From JAMXLO01 sp963819855 (GTDB taxonomy: Bacteria > Pseudomonadota > Alphaproteobacteria > Acetobacterales > Acetobacteraceae): a DNA stretch of 64,000 nucleotides. The notes below the pieces were generated by a model. It did not search any database. It was not told the DNA's origin and saw only the letters and a program-made list of their open reading frames with translations. Numbering within the stretch: position 1 is the stretch's first letter; each line of letters starts with the position of its first letter. The translations under genes were made by a program, and so were the position numbers. This document shows positions 1-8,996 of the stretch, piece by piece. The DNA lies in NCBI GenBank assembly GCA_963819855.1, contig CAWFYC010000014.1, positions 62,001 through 126,000 on the forward strand, written 5' to 3'.

Positions 1-1005
1 ATCTCGACCGACCATGACAACGCCACCGCGACCGCCTGGGCACAGACGAAGATCGTCGACTTCGGCCCCGCGCTTTGGGACCAAGGGCTTGCGCTCTCCA
101 ATCAAGGTGACATCGACGGCCAGGCCATTGCCGGCGCGATCGCGACCGCCACGCATGGTTCGGGTATCAGGCTGCGCAACTTCTCCGCCAGCCTCGTCGG
201 TGCGCGGCTCGTCGATGGACGCGGCAACGTGCACGATGTCGATGCCCAAACGCATCCGGACCTCTTGCCCGCCCTGCAGACGTCGCTCGGCACGCTGGGC
301 GTGATGACGCGGGTTACGTTGCAGGTCTCGCATGCCTACAAGCTGCACGAGCGCATCGCCATCATGCATGTGGACGAGGTGCTCGAGCGCTGGGACGAGC
401 TGATCCAGAATTACCGGCATTTCTCCTTCTTCTGGATGACCAGCGACGCCTCCGCCAGACTCTACAATCTCGACGCGCCGGCGAACCGTTGCTACGTCAA
501 GCTTTATCAGGAATATCCGGCGGACGCCGAGACACCGGAACTGAAGGATCACGAGCGCTTCGACTGTGCCTACAAAATCTACCCGATGGTGTTCGATCCG
601 AATTTCCACGAGATGGAGTATTTTCTGCCGCTCCAGGGTAGTCGCGACCATTTCAAAGCACAGCGCGAACTGATGCTGGCGCGACCCGAGGACGCGGTGA
701 TTCCGGTGGAGGTGCGTTTTTGCGCGGCCGACAATGCCTGGCTCAGTCCCAACTTCGAGCGCAGCAATATGGTCGTTTCGGTTGCCGGCGTGCCGGGCAC
801 GGACTATTGGCCTTATCTGCGCCGCTGTGACAGCCTGTTCCGCGAGTGCCAGGGCCGGCCGCATTGGGGCAAGCTGCATTTCATGACGCCGACGCGCATG
901 GCAGAACTGTTCCCGTACTACGAAGAGTTTCGCCGGCTGCGCAGCGAGCTCGACCCGCGCGGCACATTTCTCAATCCGCATTTGCGCGATCTCTTCGGCG
1001 GCTGA
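1..1005 (+). CDS. FAD-linked aldonolactone oxidase-like protein (5' end cut off)
   Basis: The reading frame is open from the first base, so the N-terminus lies outside the window and about 334 residues remain. It begins inside the FAD-binding PCMH domain: the stretch GDIDGQAIAGAIATATHGSG (bases about 106-165) is the diagnostic motif of the L-gulono-/D-arabinono-1,4-lactone oxidase family. The C-terminal half matches the ALO domain and ends with HWGKLH and then LDPRGTFLN, as in that family. Such enzymes oxidise aldonolactones or related sugar acids through FAD, passing electrons to oxygen or another acceptor. The substrate cannot be read from the sequence. The next gene converges on it across a short spacer holding a palindromic repeat. 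Confidence 0.85.
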   Translation: MSTDHDNATATAWAQTKIVDFGPALWDQGLALSNQGDIDGQAIAGAIATATHGSGIRLRNFSASLVGARLVDGRGNVHDVDAQTHPDLLPALQTSLGTLGVMTRVTLQVSHAYKLHERIAIMHVDEVLERWDELIQNYRHFSFFWMTSDASARLYNLDAPANRCYVKLYQEYPADAETPELKDHERFDCAYKIYPMVFDPNFHEMEYFLPLQGSRDHFKAQRELMLARPEDAVIPVEVRFCAADNAWLSPNFERSNMVVSVAGVPGTDYWPYLRRCDSLFRECQGRPHWGKLHFMTPTRMAELFPYYEEFRRLRSELDPRGTFLNPHLRDLFGG

Positions 1006-1042
1006 GTGCTCCGGCCGCGGGCTTTGGCGCGCACGCATTGCC

Positions 1043-1073
1043 GTAGGATGGGTAGAGCGCAGCGAAACCCATC
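1043..1073 (+). repeat. Dispersed palindromic repeat, copy 1 (GTAGGATGGGT family)
   Basis: A 31-bp unit with inverted ends (GATGGGT and ACCCATC) lies between two convergent genes. It differs by one base from the copy at 54932-54962 and is related to the inverted copy at 47696-47726. It can fold into a short hairpin and may act as a transcription terminator here. It looks like a REP-type element rather than a coding piece. Confidence 0.75.
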
Positions 1074-1119
1074 ATCCCGTCGGGATTCCACTTCGCCTGA
1101 AACCGTTCCAGACCTTGCT

Positions 1120-1740
1120 TCACCGCAGGCGCGTCGCCATCCGGCGATGCAGCAGCCATCCCGCAGCGGCGAACAGCACCAACCCGCCGGCCCAGAGCGC
1201 CGCATTTTGCCAGTCGCCCGCTTCCAGTTCAGCCAGCGACAGCCCAGCGAACTGCGCGGGCACCACATGTGCGGGCGCCCAGACGAAGGCAGAACCGACA
1301 TTGGCAACCAGGAATCGCGCTCGTGCCATGCCTGCCATGCCGGCAACCAGCGGCACGGTGGAGCGCAGCACCGGAACGAAACGGCAGATCGCCACGCTCG
1401 CGGCGCCGTAGCGATGAAAGAAACTCTCGGCCTGGCTCATCAGCGCCGGCCTGGCTGCGAATGGCCACATGCCGCGTAGTCGAAAGCGGAACCGATGGCC
1501 AAACCAATATGACACGAAATCGCCGATCACCGCGCCGATGATCGAGACCACGATGATCGGCAGCATCGACATGCCGGCCATTGCGCTGGCGGCCGCGACC
1601 GCCATCAGGATCGGCGTACCGGGGATCAGCATGCCTAGTACCGCGACCGCCTCGATGATCGCGGCGGAGAATGCGATCAGGATCGCAAGCAGCGGATATT
1701 GCGCCGCCAGATCGGCTGCACCGTTGATCAGCGACCACAC
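1120..1740 (-). CDS. DedA/VTT family membrane protein
   Basis: This inner-membrane protein of about 206 residues belongs to the DedA (SNARE-associated/VTT) family, thought to flip or carry undecaprenyl phosphate or other lipids. The family core is visible: GMLIPGTPILMAVAA, then the conserved arginine segment FHRYGAASVAICRFVPVLRS with a following glycine-rich G-M-A-G-M. Four to five hydrophobic helices are evident. The frame extends upstream to 1782, but that extension is rich in Cys, Arg and Ser and not hydrophobic, so I place the start at the GTG of 1740 (VWSLINGAADL). It converges with the oxidase gene to its left and is divergent from the flavoprotein gene to its right. Confidence 0.85.
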   Translation of the reverse strand: MWSLINGAADLAAQYPLLAILIAFSAAIIEAVAVLGMLIPGTPILMAVAAASAMAGMSMLPIIVVSIIGAVIGDFVSYWFGHRFRFRLRGMWPFAARPALMSQAESFFHRYGAASVAICRFVPVLRSTVPLVAGMAGMARARFLVANVGSAFVWAPAHVVPAQFAGLSLAELEAGDWQNAALWAGGLVLFAAAGWLLHRRMATRLR

Positions 1741-1897
1741 GCTATGGCTGCTTCGCCGCTGACAACACTGATGAGGCCACACCTGTTCGCTACGGGGCCA
1801 CTATGCTTCGCTTTGGCGGCCAATGGAAGCAATTCTGATGCCGCGCTGCGTTTTCAGGCCACGCCTCCGCGTGGCACTCTGTGCCAAGGAGGATCGC

Positions 1898-3004
1898 GTG
1901 GAGTCAGTCGATTGCGTCGTGGCGGGTGCCGGTGTCGTCGGCCTGGCGGTAGCGCGAGCGCTCGCGATGGCCGGCCGCGAGGTGATCGTCCTCGACGCCG
2001 CGGAAGGCATCGGCACCGAGACCTCGTCGCGCAACAGCGAGGTGATCCATGCCGGCATCTACTATCCTGCCGGCAGCCTCATGGCGCGGTTCTGCGTGGC
2101 GGGACGCAAGGCTCTCTACTCCTACTGCGCCGAGAAGGGTGTACCGCACGCCAATTGCGGCAAGCTGATCGTCGCGACCAATGCCGAGGAAGACGCGATG
2201 CTCGCCGGCATCAAGCGCCGCGCCGAAGCGAACGGTGTCGAGGGCATGCGCGTGCTTACGGCCGCCGCGGCGATTGCCCTGGAGCCGAACCTGGCGTGCA
2301 CCAGTGCGCTACTGTCGCCGGTTACCGGGGTTATCGACAGTCACGCCTTCATGCTGGCGCTGCAAGGCGATGCGGAGAACGCCGGGGCGGTGCCGGTTTT
2401 CCACAGCCCGGTGACCGGCGGGCGGGCGGTGAGGGGTGGCGTGGAGATTGATGTCGGTGGCATCGATCCGATGACGCTGCGCTGCCGGCTGCTGGTGAAT
2501 TCCGCGGGCATGCATGCGCCTGGCTTCGCATCGCGCATCGCCGGCATGCCGCCTGATCGGGTGCCGGCCGCGTATTACGCCAAGGGCAACTACTTCACGC
2601 TGTCCGGCCGGTCGCCGTTCTCGCGGCTGATCTATCCGGTTCCGGTGCCGGGTGGTCTCGGCGTGCATCTGACAATCGATCTTGGCGGCCAGGCGCGGTT
2701 CGGCCCCGACGTGCAGTGGATCGACGCGATCGACTACACTGTGGACCCGGCGCGCGCCGACAGCTTCTATGCCGCGGTGCGCAAATACTGGCCGGCGCTG
2801 AGGGACGGTGCGCTACAGCCTGGTTACGCCGGCATCCGCCCGAAGATCGTGCCGCGTGGCGCGCCGGCGCAGGATTTCTTGGTGCAGGGGCCGCAGACGC
2901 ACGGTATGCCGGGGCTGATCAATCTGTTCGGTATCGAGAGCCCGGGCCTGACCGCCTCACTGGCGTTGGCGGAGTACGTGGTGGAGATGACGACGACAGG
3001 GTAG
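1898..3004 (+). CDS. L-2-hydroxyglutarate oxidase-like FAD-dependent oxidoreductase
   Basis: This is a 368-residue flavoprotein of the DAO/LhgO family. The N-terminus carries the dinucleotide fold VVAGAGVVGLAVARALA and then VLDAAEGIGTETSSRNSEV, the ETSSRNS segment being typical of L-2-hydroxyglutarate oxidases. The C-terminus has GYAGIRPKI and LFGIESPGLTAS, also family hallmarks. The likely reaction is oxidation of a 2-hydroxy acid with electrons passed to quinone. I chose the GTG at 1898 because AAGGAGG lies at 1886-1892 with a 5-base spacer; the open frame reaches back to 1823 without a better ribosome site. Its TAG stop is the first triplet of the palindrome that precedes the next gene. 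Confidence 0.85.
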   Translation: MESVDCVVAGAGVVGLAVARALAMAGREVIVLDAAEGIGTETSSRNSEVIHAGIYYPAGSLMARFCVAGRKALYSYCAEKGVPHANCGKLIVATNAEEDAMLAGIKRRAEANGVEGMRVLTAAAAIALEPNLACTSALLSPVTGVIDSHAFMLALQGDAENAGAVPVFHSPVTGGRAVRGGVEIDVGGIDPMTLRCRLLVNSAGMHAPGFASRIAGMPPDRVPAAYYAKGNYFTLSGRSPFSRLIYPVPVPGGLGVHLTIDLGGQARFGPDVQWIDAIDYTVDPARADSFYAAVRKYWPALRDGALQPGYAGIRPKIVPRGAPAQDFLVQGPQTHGMPGLINLFGIESPGLTASLALAEYVVEMTTTG

Positions 3005-3041
3005 TCAAGCGCTTGACTATGGTCTTACCGCATCTTACGTT
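3002..3041 (+). promoter_or_regulatory. Palindromic operator and putative promoter of the vapBC pair
   Basis: A perfect 18-bp palindrome, TAGTCAAGC-GCTTGACTA, occupies 3002-3019. Its right arm supplies a -35-like TTGACT (3013-3018), and TACGTT (3036-3041) follows after 17 bases as a possible -10. The antitoxin ATG is at 3049, so the leader would be almost absent. AbrB-type antitoxins commonly repress their own promoters through such palindromes; binding here is inferred. Confidence 0.55.
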
Positions 3042-3048
3042 CGTATTC

Positions 3049-3315
3049 ATGCAAACCACGCGCCTGTCATCGAAGGGCCAGGTCATCCTGCCGAAGGCAG
3101 TGCGGGATGCGCGCCACTGGGAGCCGGGCACCGAATTCGCAGTGGAAGCGCTGGGTGACGGCGTGTTGCTTCGGCCGCTTAGATCGGTTGCACACAGTCG
3201 GCTAGAGGATGTGGCCGGCTGTCTCCGGGTGAAGGGTCCGGCGCGAACGATTGCCGAAATGGATGCAGCCGTCGTCACGGAACTTCGCCGGCGCCGTGAT
3301 CGCGGTCGATACTAA
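3049..3315 (+). CDS. AbrB/MazE-type antitoxin (VapB-like)
   Basis: This 88-residue protein has an N-terminal swapped-hairpin AbrB DNA-binding domain, seen as RLSSKGQVILPKAVRDA and then PGTEF and GVLLRPL (residues about 5-44). The tail is charged and probably wraps around the toxin. It should neutralise the downstream PIN-domain toxin and repress its own promoter. The ATG at 3049 starts right at the AbrB domain, whereas the longer open frame upstream runs antisense to nothing useful. Its end overlaps the toxin start by 20 bases, as expected for a coupled toxin-antitoxin operon. Confidence 0.85.
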   Translation: MQTTRLSSKGQVILPKAVRDARHWEPGTEFAVEALGDGVLLRPLRSVAHSRLEDVAGCLRVKGPARTIAEMDAAVVTELRRRRDRGRY

Positions 3316-3688
3316 TATTGTCGTTCGGCTGCTGACGGGCGACGATCCCGCGCAACTCGAGCGCGCGCGAAGACTGTTCGAGACCGATATGATATTTCTA
3401 CCCAAGACTGTCGTGTTGGAAACGGAGTGGGTTCTCCGCAGCCTATATGGCCTGGCATCCCGGAACATAGTGCATGCGCTCTCGGCACTCGTCGCGTTGC
3501 CGCAGGTCCGCTGCGAGGATTCGGCCGCGATCTTGTCGGCACTGGAGCTGGTGCGCCAGAACCTGGACTTCGCGGATGCACTGCATCTGGCGTCCAGCAG
3601 CGGGGCGGAGAAATTTGCCACATTCGATCGTTCTCTGGTGCGTCGTGCCAAGGCTGCGTCTACCACAATTGCTGTCTCGGCCCCTTGA
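3296..3688 (+). CDS. PIN-domain ribonuclease toxin (VapC-like)
   Basis: This is a 130-residue PIN-domain protein, the probable RNase toxin of the pair. The acidic metal-binding residues are visible as AVDTNIVVRLL near the start, ETEWVL in the middle, DFADALHLA, and a terminal FDRSL. VapC enzymes cleave tRNA or rRNA. The GTG at 3296 places DTN at residues 4-6, the usual position, and overlaps the antitoxin end. A start at 3251 would add 15 residues with no family counterpart. The order antitoxin-toxin is canonical. Confidence 0.85.
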   Translation: MIAVDTNIVVRLLTGDDPAQLERARRLFETDMIFLPKTVVLETEWVLRSLYGLASRNIVHALSALVALPQVRCEDSAAILSALELVRQNLDFADALHLASSSGAEKFATFDRSLVRRAKAASTTIAVSAP

Positions 3689-3763
3689 TTGCGGCTTCAC
3701 GGGTCTTGCCGGCGCGCCAACGACGACCGTAGCTTATCAAGGCGTTCGCAGCGGGAGGAGACA

Positions 3764-5080
3764 ATGCGACGACACTGTTGCCTGGTCCCCGGACTCGTCG
3801 CGGGTCTGCTATTGTGCGCAATTCTCGGCGCACACGCCGATCCGATTCCGCCGGTCGCCCAAGCCAGCAACATGCAGATCATCGGCCACAGCAACCTGAA
3901 CGGTGTGGGCAAGGGCGGCGAGGGGCTCGCGCTGCGGCAATATCCCAACGGCCAACGCGTGCTGTTCCTGGCACACGAGTCGGCACCGATGTGCTTCAGC
4001 GTGATCGACGTAACCAACCCGGAGGACCCCAAGGTCATCGTCCAGGTTCCGGTCGAGGCGGCATTCGTTCGCTGCAACTCGCTCGGTCTGTCCGATACCA
4101 CGCTGGCGGTGGCGCATCAGGTCGAGAAGGCCGGGCAACCATACGCAGGGATGGACACCTACGAGGTCACTGATCCTGCGCATCCAAAGAGGCTGTCACA
4201 TTTCGATACCGCTGGCCCGCATTCGCGCGGTGTGCACTATCTGTGGTTCGCCGACGGCCAGTACGCCTATCTCTCCACCGGGGCCAAGGATTTCACCCCG
4301 CACAATCAGAACGATGATCAGTTCCTGATGATCGTCGATCTGCGTGATCCGGCGCATCCGAAGGAGACCGGGCGCTGGTGGCTGCCGGGCACCCGCGTCG
4401 GCGACAAGGAGCCGCCGCCACCGCGTGTGGCACCGTTCGACACCGGCATCCGCATGCACACGCCCGCCTTGTCATCCGAACGGCCGGATCGCGTCTACAT
4501 CGGCTGGATCGACGGTGGCCTGGTGATCCTCGACATCGCCGACAAGGCGCATCCCAAGCTGGTGGCCCATCGGTCGTGGCAATCGCTCGGCAACGGCTTT
4601 GCGCATACGCTGCTGCCGATCCCGTCGCGAAACCTGCTGATCCAGACCGAGGAAGCAACGGCCGCCAACTGCAAGGACTGGCCGAAGCGCGACTGGGTCT
4701 GGGACATCAGCGACGAGAACAACATCATACCGCTTGCCGCCTTCCCGCCGCCGGCAAACTTTGCCGCATTGTGCAAGGCAGGTGGGCGGTTCGGCGCGCA
4801 CAACATCGACATGAACCGGCCAGCGAGTACGTCGCGCACGCTGACCAGGACAGTGGTGGGCAGTTTCTTCAACGGCGGCATCCGAGCCTATTCGATCGAG
4901 GATCCGTATCATCCAGTGGAGATCGGCTACCTGATCGACGCCGCGCCGCCGGGGAACGCTACCCACAGCATCCAGATCAACGACGTCTATGTCGATGAGA
5001 ACGGCCTGATCTATGCTAACGATCGGCTGAGCGGCGGGTTGGACGTCGTGAAGTACACCGGGCCGGTGCCACTGCAGTAG
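3764..5080 (+). CDS. Secreted LVIVD repeat protein
   Basis: This 438-residue protein is probably exported: residues 1-27 form a signal peptide (MRRHCCLVPGLVAGLLLCA, cleaved after AHA-D). The rest consists of LVIVD-type beta-propeller repeats, seen as CFSVIDVTNPEDPKVI, YEVTDPAHPKRL, LMIVDLRDPAHPKE, GLVILDIADKAHPKL and YSIEDPYHPVEI. Such proteins are predicted surface or periplasmic scaffolds; no catalytic motif is known. GGGAGGAG at about 3751 precedes the ATG at 3764, so this start is preferred over one 75 bases upstream. It stands alone between the toxin pair and a small membrane protein. Confidence 0.8.
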   Translation: MRRHCCLVPGLVAGLLLCAILGAHADPIPPVAQASNMQIIGHSNLNGVGKGGEGLALRQYPNGQRVLFLAHESAPMCFSVIDVTNPEDPKVIVQVPVEAAFVRCNSLGLSDTTLAVAHQVEKAGQPYAGMDTYEVTDPAHPKRLSHFDTAGPHSRGVHYLWFADGQYAYLSTGAKDFTPHNQNDDQFLMIVDLRDPAHPKETGRWWLPGTRVGDKEPPPPRVAPFDTGIRMHTPALSSERPDRVYIGWIDGGLVILDIADKAHPKLVAHRSWQSLGNGFAHTLLPIPSRNLLIQTEEATAANCKDWPKRDWVWDISDENNIIPLAAFPPPANFAALCKAGGRFGAHNIDMNRPASTSRTLTRTVVGSFFNGGIRAYSIEDPYHPVEIGYLIDAAPPGNATHSIQINDVYVDENGLIYANDRLSGGLDVVKYTGPVPLQ

Positions 5081-5100
5081 CGGTTACCGCATGGGGTAGA

Positions 5101-5535
5101 GTGGGTAATGCGGCCGAACGAATCACTGCGCGCGCAGATCGGCAGCTGGTCATGGCGACGAGTGCAATCCACCTCGCCAACGGCTTATTTGGCACCTTCG
5201 TGGCGCTTGCGGTGGGACAGCTCCTGATCGGTCGCGCCGAGATCGAGACGGCCGCGCCGTACTGCGTGTTCTACTTTATGGCCGCCGCCGCAGTCGTCCT
5301 GGCCGTCGTGGCTGCGGTCAGGAGTATCACAACGGCGCCGCCGTTACATCTGGGGCGGCCATTCGAGATCCTGACACCCGAGGCGGCATCGCTCGCGCAC
5401 GATCCACTTGGCCGGTCGGGCGCGCGCCTCACTCACCGGACCCTGACGGGGTCACTCCCGAGGAGCGCTGAACCACATCGAGAGGCAAGGCAATTGCTTA
5501 TGCCGCGCCTTGCCGCGATGGCGCCTCCGGCCTGA
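5101..5535 (+). CDS. Possible small membrane protein of unknown function
   Basis: This frame of 144 residues has two hydrophobic helices: LANGLFGTFVALAVGQLLIG (about residues 25-44) and YCVFYFMAAAAVVLAVVAAV (about 54-73). The soluble tail overlaps the end of the convergent gamma-glutamyltransferase gene by 38 bases. The start is a GTG at 5101; an ATG at 5152 is an alternative. I recognise no family. It fills an otherwise empty 417-base gap, and the two clean membrane segments are the only argument that it is real. Confidence 0.4.
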   Translation: MGNAAERITARADRQLVMATSAIHLANGLFGTFVALAVGQLLIGRAEIETAAPYCVFYFMAAAAVVLAVVAAVRSITTAPPLHLGRPFEILTPEAASLAHDPLGRSGARLTHRTLTGSLPRSAEPHREARQLLMPRLAAMAPPA

Positions 5536-7204
5536 ACCGCACGCCCTTCCGGGCATAACCACCACCGAGGCCGATCGGCGTGCCGTCGGCGCGCCAGCAG
5601 GCGGCGCCTGTCATCGTGCCATCGGCGTCGAACCGAATCGCGCTCATTCCGCCGCCGATGTTGCCGACCGCCGCGACATCGTGGCCACGGTCGCGCAGCG
5701 CCGCCAGCACGTCGGACTGCACGGCGTTTTCCACCTCCACGCCGTAGCCCTGGGTCCACAAACGCGGCGCTTCTACCGCCTCCTGCACGCTCATGTCGTG
5801 ATCGATCAGGTTGGAGATCGCCTGCATCACCGAGGGGAAGATGCGCAACCCTCCGGGCAGCCCAAGGGCATAGCGCGGTTTGCCGTCCTGCAGCACCATC
5901 ACCGGCGACATCGAGGAGGTAATGCGCTTCCCTGGAGCCACGGAGTTGACGCGGCCTGGATGGGGTGTGAACACGAACATGTAGTTGTTCGGGATCATGC
6001 CGGTGCCGGGCACGATGTAGCGCGCACCGAACAGCGAGTTGATCGTCTGTGTGCTGGCGACGATGTTGCCCATGCCGTCTGCCACCGTCAGATGCGTGGT
6101 GTGCGTCCCTTCGCCCGGCGCCACCTCGGCGCTCCAGCTTCGCGCGCGGTTGGTGTCGATGCGCGCGCGGCGATCGGCCGCATAAGTCTTCGACAGCAGC
6201 TTCTCCACCGGCACCTTGACGAACGCCGGATCCGCGGTCGCCGCCGCACGATCGGCGAACGCGATCTTCAGCACCTCGGCCAGCAGGTGCAGCGTGACGG
6301 CGGACCCGAAGCCGAGCGCATCGATATCGTAGCCCTCCAGGATGTTGAGCATCTGGATGATGTGCAGCGGTCCCGACGACGGCGGCGGCGGCCCGACGAT
6401 GTCAAAGCCACGGTACGTCCCGCGCAATGCGTCGCGGTCGATCGTGTGATAGTGCGTCAGGTCCTCGCGCGCGAGGTAACCGCCAGACTTCGCCATGTGT
6501 TCCGCATACAATGTCCCAAGCGCACCGGCGTACAGCAGGTCCGGACCTTCGCGTGCGATGCTGCGCAGTGTTTCCGCATAGTCGCCGGTGACCAGCCGGG
6601 TGCCGGCCGCGATCGGCGCGCCACCAGGCAGATATAGCTTCGCGATCTCCGCATCGCGAACCATGTCGGCTGCGGAATCCGTGACGCATTCGTGCAGGTA
6701 CGGCGTGACGCGGAAGCCACGCGAGGCGTGGCGGATCGCCGGTTCCATGACGTCGGCCAGGGGGAAGGTGCCGAACCGGAATAATGCCTCGCACCAGCCC
6801 TTCAGGTTGCCGGGAGAGGCCACCGCGGTCGGGCCGACGGCGTTGTTGCGGCCGATCGCGTCCATCGTGCCGGGCGCGGCGTTGGGATCGGGCGTGTAGG
6901 TGGTCGGGCCGGTGGCGAGCGGCGCCATGCTCTGGTTGTCGATTACCACGTGACGGCCATCAGCCAGCCGGATATGCGCCATGCCACCGCCGAGGATGCC
7001 GACCATCATCGGCTCGACCACGCTCAGCGCGAAGAATGACGCGATCGCCGCGTCGACCGCGTTGCCACCGGCGGCCAGCATCTCGGCGCCGGCCGCGGAC
7101 GCGAGAGGATGGTTGGTGACCACCATGCCGCGCGTACCCGTCGCGGGCTGCTTTTCGCAACGGAAAGCCGTGCCGGCGCGAGCGCGCCAGTTGGAGTCGG
7201 GCAT
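5498..7204 (-). CDS. ggt: Gamma-glutamyltransferase
   Basis: This 568-residue Ntn-hydrolase is made as a precursor that cleaves itself before the catalytic threonine. That threonine lies in GTHTTHLTVAD (about Thr369), where the small subunit begins. Other family marks are GGNAVDAAIA near residue 47, GGGMAHIRL (about 72), PPPPSSGPLH (about 272), a MSPVMV segment and GLPGGLRI. The enzyme hydrolyses or transfers gamma-glutamyl groups of glutathione and related compounds. No signal peptide is obvious, so it may act in the cytoplasm, unlike the periplasmic E. coli enzyme. Its 3' end converges with the small membrane protein. Confidence 0.93.
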   Translation of the reverse strand: MPDSNWRARAGTAFRCEKQPATGTRGMVVTNHPLASAAGAEMLAAGGNAVDAAIASFFALSVVEPMMVGILGGGMAHIRLADGRHVVIDNQSMAPLATGPTTYTPDPNAAPGTMDAIGRNNAVGPTAVASPGNLKGWCEALFRFGTFPLADVMEPAIRHASRGFRVTPYLHECVTDSAADMVRDAEIAKLYLPGGAPIAAGTRLVTGDYAETLRSIAREGPDLLYAGALGTLYAEHMAKSGGYLAREDLTHYHTIDRDALRGTYRGFDIVGPPPPSSGPLHIIQMLNILEGYDIDALGFGSAVTLHLLAEVLKIAFADRAAATADPAFVKVPVEKLLSKTYAADRRARIDTNRARSWSAEVAPGEGTHTTHLTVADGMGNIVASTQTINSLFGARYIVPGTGMIPNNYMFVFTPHPGRVNSVAPGKRITSSMSPVMVLQDGKPRYALGLPGGLRIFPSVMQAISNLIDHDMSVQEAVEAPRLWTQGYGVEVENAVQSDVLAALRDRGHDVAAVGNIGGGMSAIRFDADGTMTGAACWRADGTPIGLGGGYARKGVRFRPEAPSRQGAA

Positions 7205-7248
7205 CGCCAGTCCTTTCGTTGGTTGCGTGGGCGCGGCGAACGGCGAGC

Positions 7249-7488
7249 CTACACGGCCTCGGCGGCGAAGCGGCGGGGCGCGGCACAGCAGCTACAGCCG
7301 CCGGAATGGGCGCGGAACGGCCTGGCGGCCGCGGCCTCGGGTCGTGCACCGCCGATCGCCGGCAAGGTGAGGCTGCGAGGCGCCGGATCGCCGCACGCTG
7401 GGCAAGCCTGCGGCAAGTCGAATTCGGCGATCGGGTGGCTCTCGCTGAACGCGCCGCAGCGGTCGCAATCGTAATCGTAGGTTGGCAT
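7249..7488 (-). CDS. FmdB-family zinc ribbon protein
   Basis: This 79-residue protein begins MPTYDYDCDRCGAFSE and has a second CPACGDP knuckle, giving the CxxC-x(n)-CxxC zinc ribbon of the FmdB family. A further C-x-CC cluster (GGCSCCAA) lies near the C-terminus. FmdB proteins are putative regulators first noticed beside formamidase genes; their biochemical role is unclear. The ATG at 7488 is used because the ribbon starts right there in homologues. It sits between ggt and the exopolysaccharide locus in the same direction, about 45 bases upstream of ggt. Confidence 0.8.
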   Translation of the reverse strand: MPTYDYDCDRCGAFSESHPIAEFDLPQACPACGDPAPRSLTLPAIGGARPEAAAARPFRAHSGGCSCCAAPRRFAAEAV

Positions 7489-7567
7489 GCAGGCCTCGCC
7501 GTTCGGGTCTGGGGCCGATGATGTTGCCACTGTTGTGCGCTGCCGGTCCAGACGGTCGGCGACACGA

Positions 7568-8996
7568 TCACCGTTGCAACGAAGCGCGGGTGAACCGGCC
7601 CAAGGGCGCGGCCGTCAGCAAAACCGAGGGAATGCCGACAGCGGCGACGATGGTCAGCCGAAACACGAGCAGCCACGCCGGCGATGCCGGTGCGCCGATC
7701 GCCTGCGGCACGACGAATGCCGTAACCGTTGCCAGCAACGATGCGGCGAAGCAGTGGAACACCAGCGCGCAACGGTCGCAGCGGCGCGGTACGCAGCACC
7801 CGCGCGTTCGCCAGCAGAATGTATGGGCTGATGAACATCTGAGCGCCCAGCCACATGAGCACCGCGTGCAACGGTGAGGTGGGGCGGAACAGCAGGACAC
7901 CGACCACGGTCGCCAAGGTTCCGGCAATGTTGGCGATCAGCGTGTAGCGTGCCTCGCCGCGTGCGATGACCGCGACGCCGGCGGGAAACGCCAGAAACAG
8001 CCAGGAGGTCAGTGCGATCAGCGGCAGGGATGCTTCCCCCGACGGCTGCCAGGCCGAACCGAGCAGTAGCGCAACGAGTGGCTGGACCGTAACCGCCATC
8101 GCGGCACACAGCGGGAACGCGAGCAGACTGGACCAGGCGAGGCAGCGATCCACGCCGGCGCGCAAGGCCGCCAGGTCATCCTGTCGTTCGGACAGCAGCG
8201 GCAGCATCAGCCGCCACTGCGCGGTGAAGGCAAGTTCGCGCACGGCATCGACGAGGCGGAATGCCATGTGAACCTGACCGAGTGTCGCCGCACCGGCGGT
8301 GCCGCCGATCAGCAGCGCGAACAGGCGGTAGCGGCCGTGCTGCACCAGCGTGCTGGCGGTGAGCGGCAGGCCGATCCGCAGCAGTTCGCGCAGTCTGTGC
8401 CGGTTCACGATGCGGCGCGGCCGCATCGGGCAGCGCACCAGCAGGGCGACGGCGCCGCCGCCGGAGACGACCAACTGCTGCACCACAAGCGCCCACGCGC
8501 CGGCGCCGTGCAATGCGCTGGCGATGCCGGCCAGCGTGCCAAGCCCCTGGCCGACCAACGTGCGCAGCGCCAACTTCCGGTAGGCGCGATCCCTGGTCAG
8601 CAGGCCTTGGACCGGCCCCGCCGCGCCGACCAACGGCAGCGGCAGCGCGAGGGCGACCGACATCGCGGTCAGCCGGCTGTCGCCCAGCGACCATGCCAGC
8701 GGCTGGCCAAGCGCGGCCTGCAACACCGCGGCGAGACACCCGGCCGCGACCGAAACCGCGAACGCGCTGGAAAATGCCGCTTCGTCCACAACGCTGCGCT
8801 GCACCAGCGCGTCCGCGAACAGGGCATTGACGCAGACCCATAGCAACACGTGCATGGCGACCGCCGCCGCGCCGATGCCAACCTCCGCAGGGCCGACCAG
8901 ACGCGCCACGATGAACGCCGATGCAAATGAGAGCACCGCCGAAAGGGCTGCCTCCAGGCCGGACCAGAACACGTTGGCCGCATGGCGCTGCTTCAT
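7568..8996 (-). pseudogene. Polysaccharide flippase (Wzx-like), reading frame broken once
   Basis: With one correction the product is about 475 residues, normal for a Wzx/PST oligosaccharide flippase, which moves lipid-linked sugar units across the inner membrane. It shows about a dozen hydrophobic helices, beginning ANVFWSGLEAALSAVLSFAS and AFIVARLVGPAEVG, the usual N-terminus of this family. An extra base near 7770 (minus strand) shifts the frame after RTAPLRPL; the other frame resumes with ALVFHCFAASLLATV and a last hydrophobic helix, ending at 7568. Both pieces are conserved in character, so this may be a sequencing error rather than true decay. The ATG at 8996 overlaps the stop of the upstream gene as ATGA. 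Confidence 0.75.
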
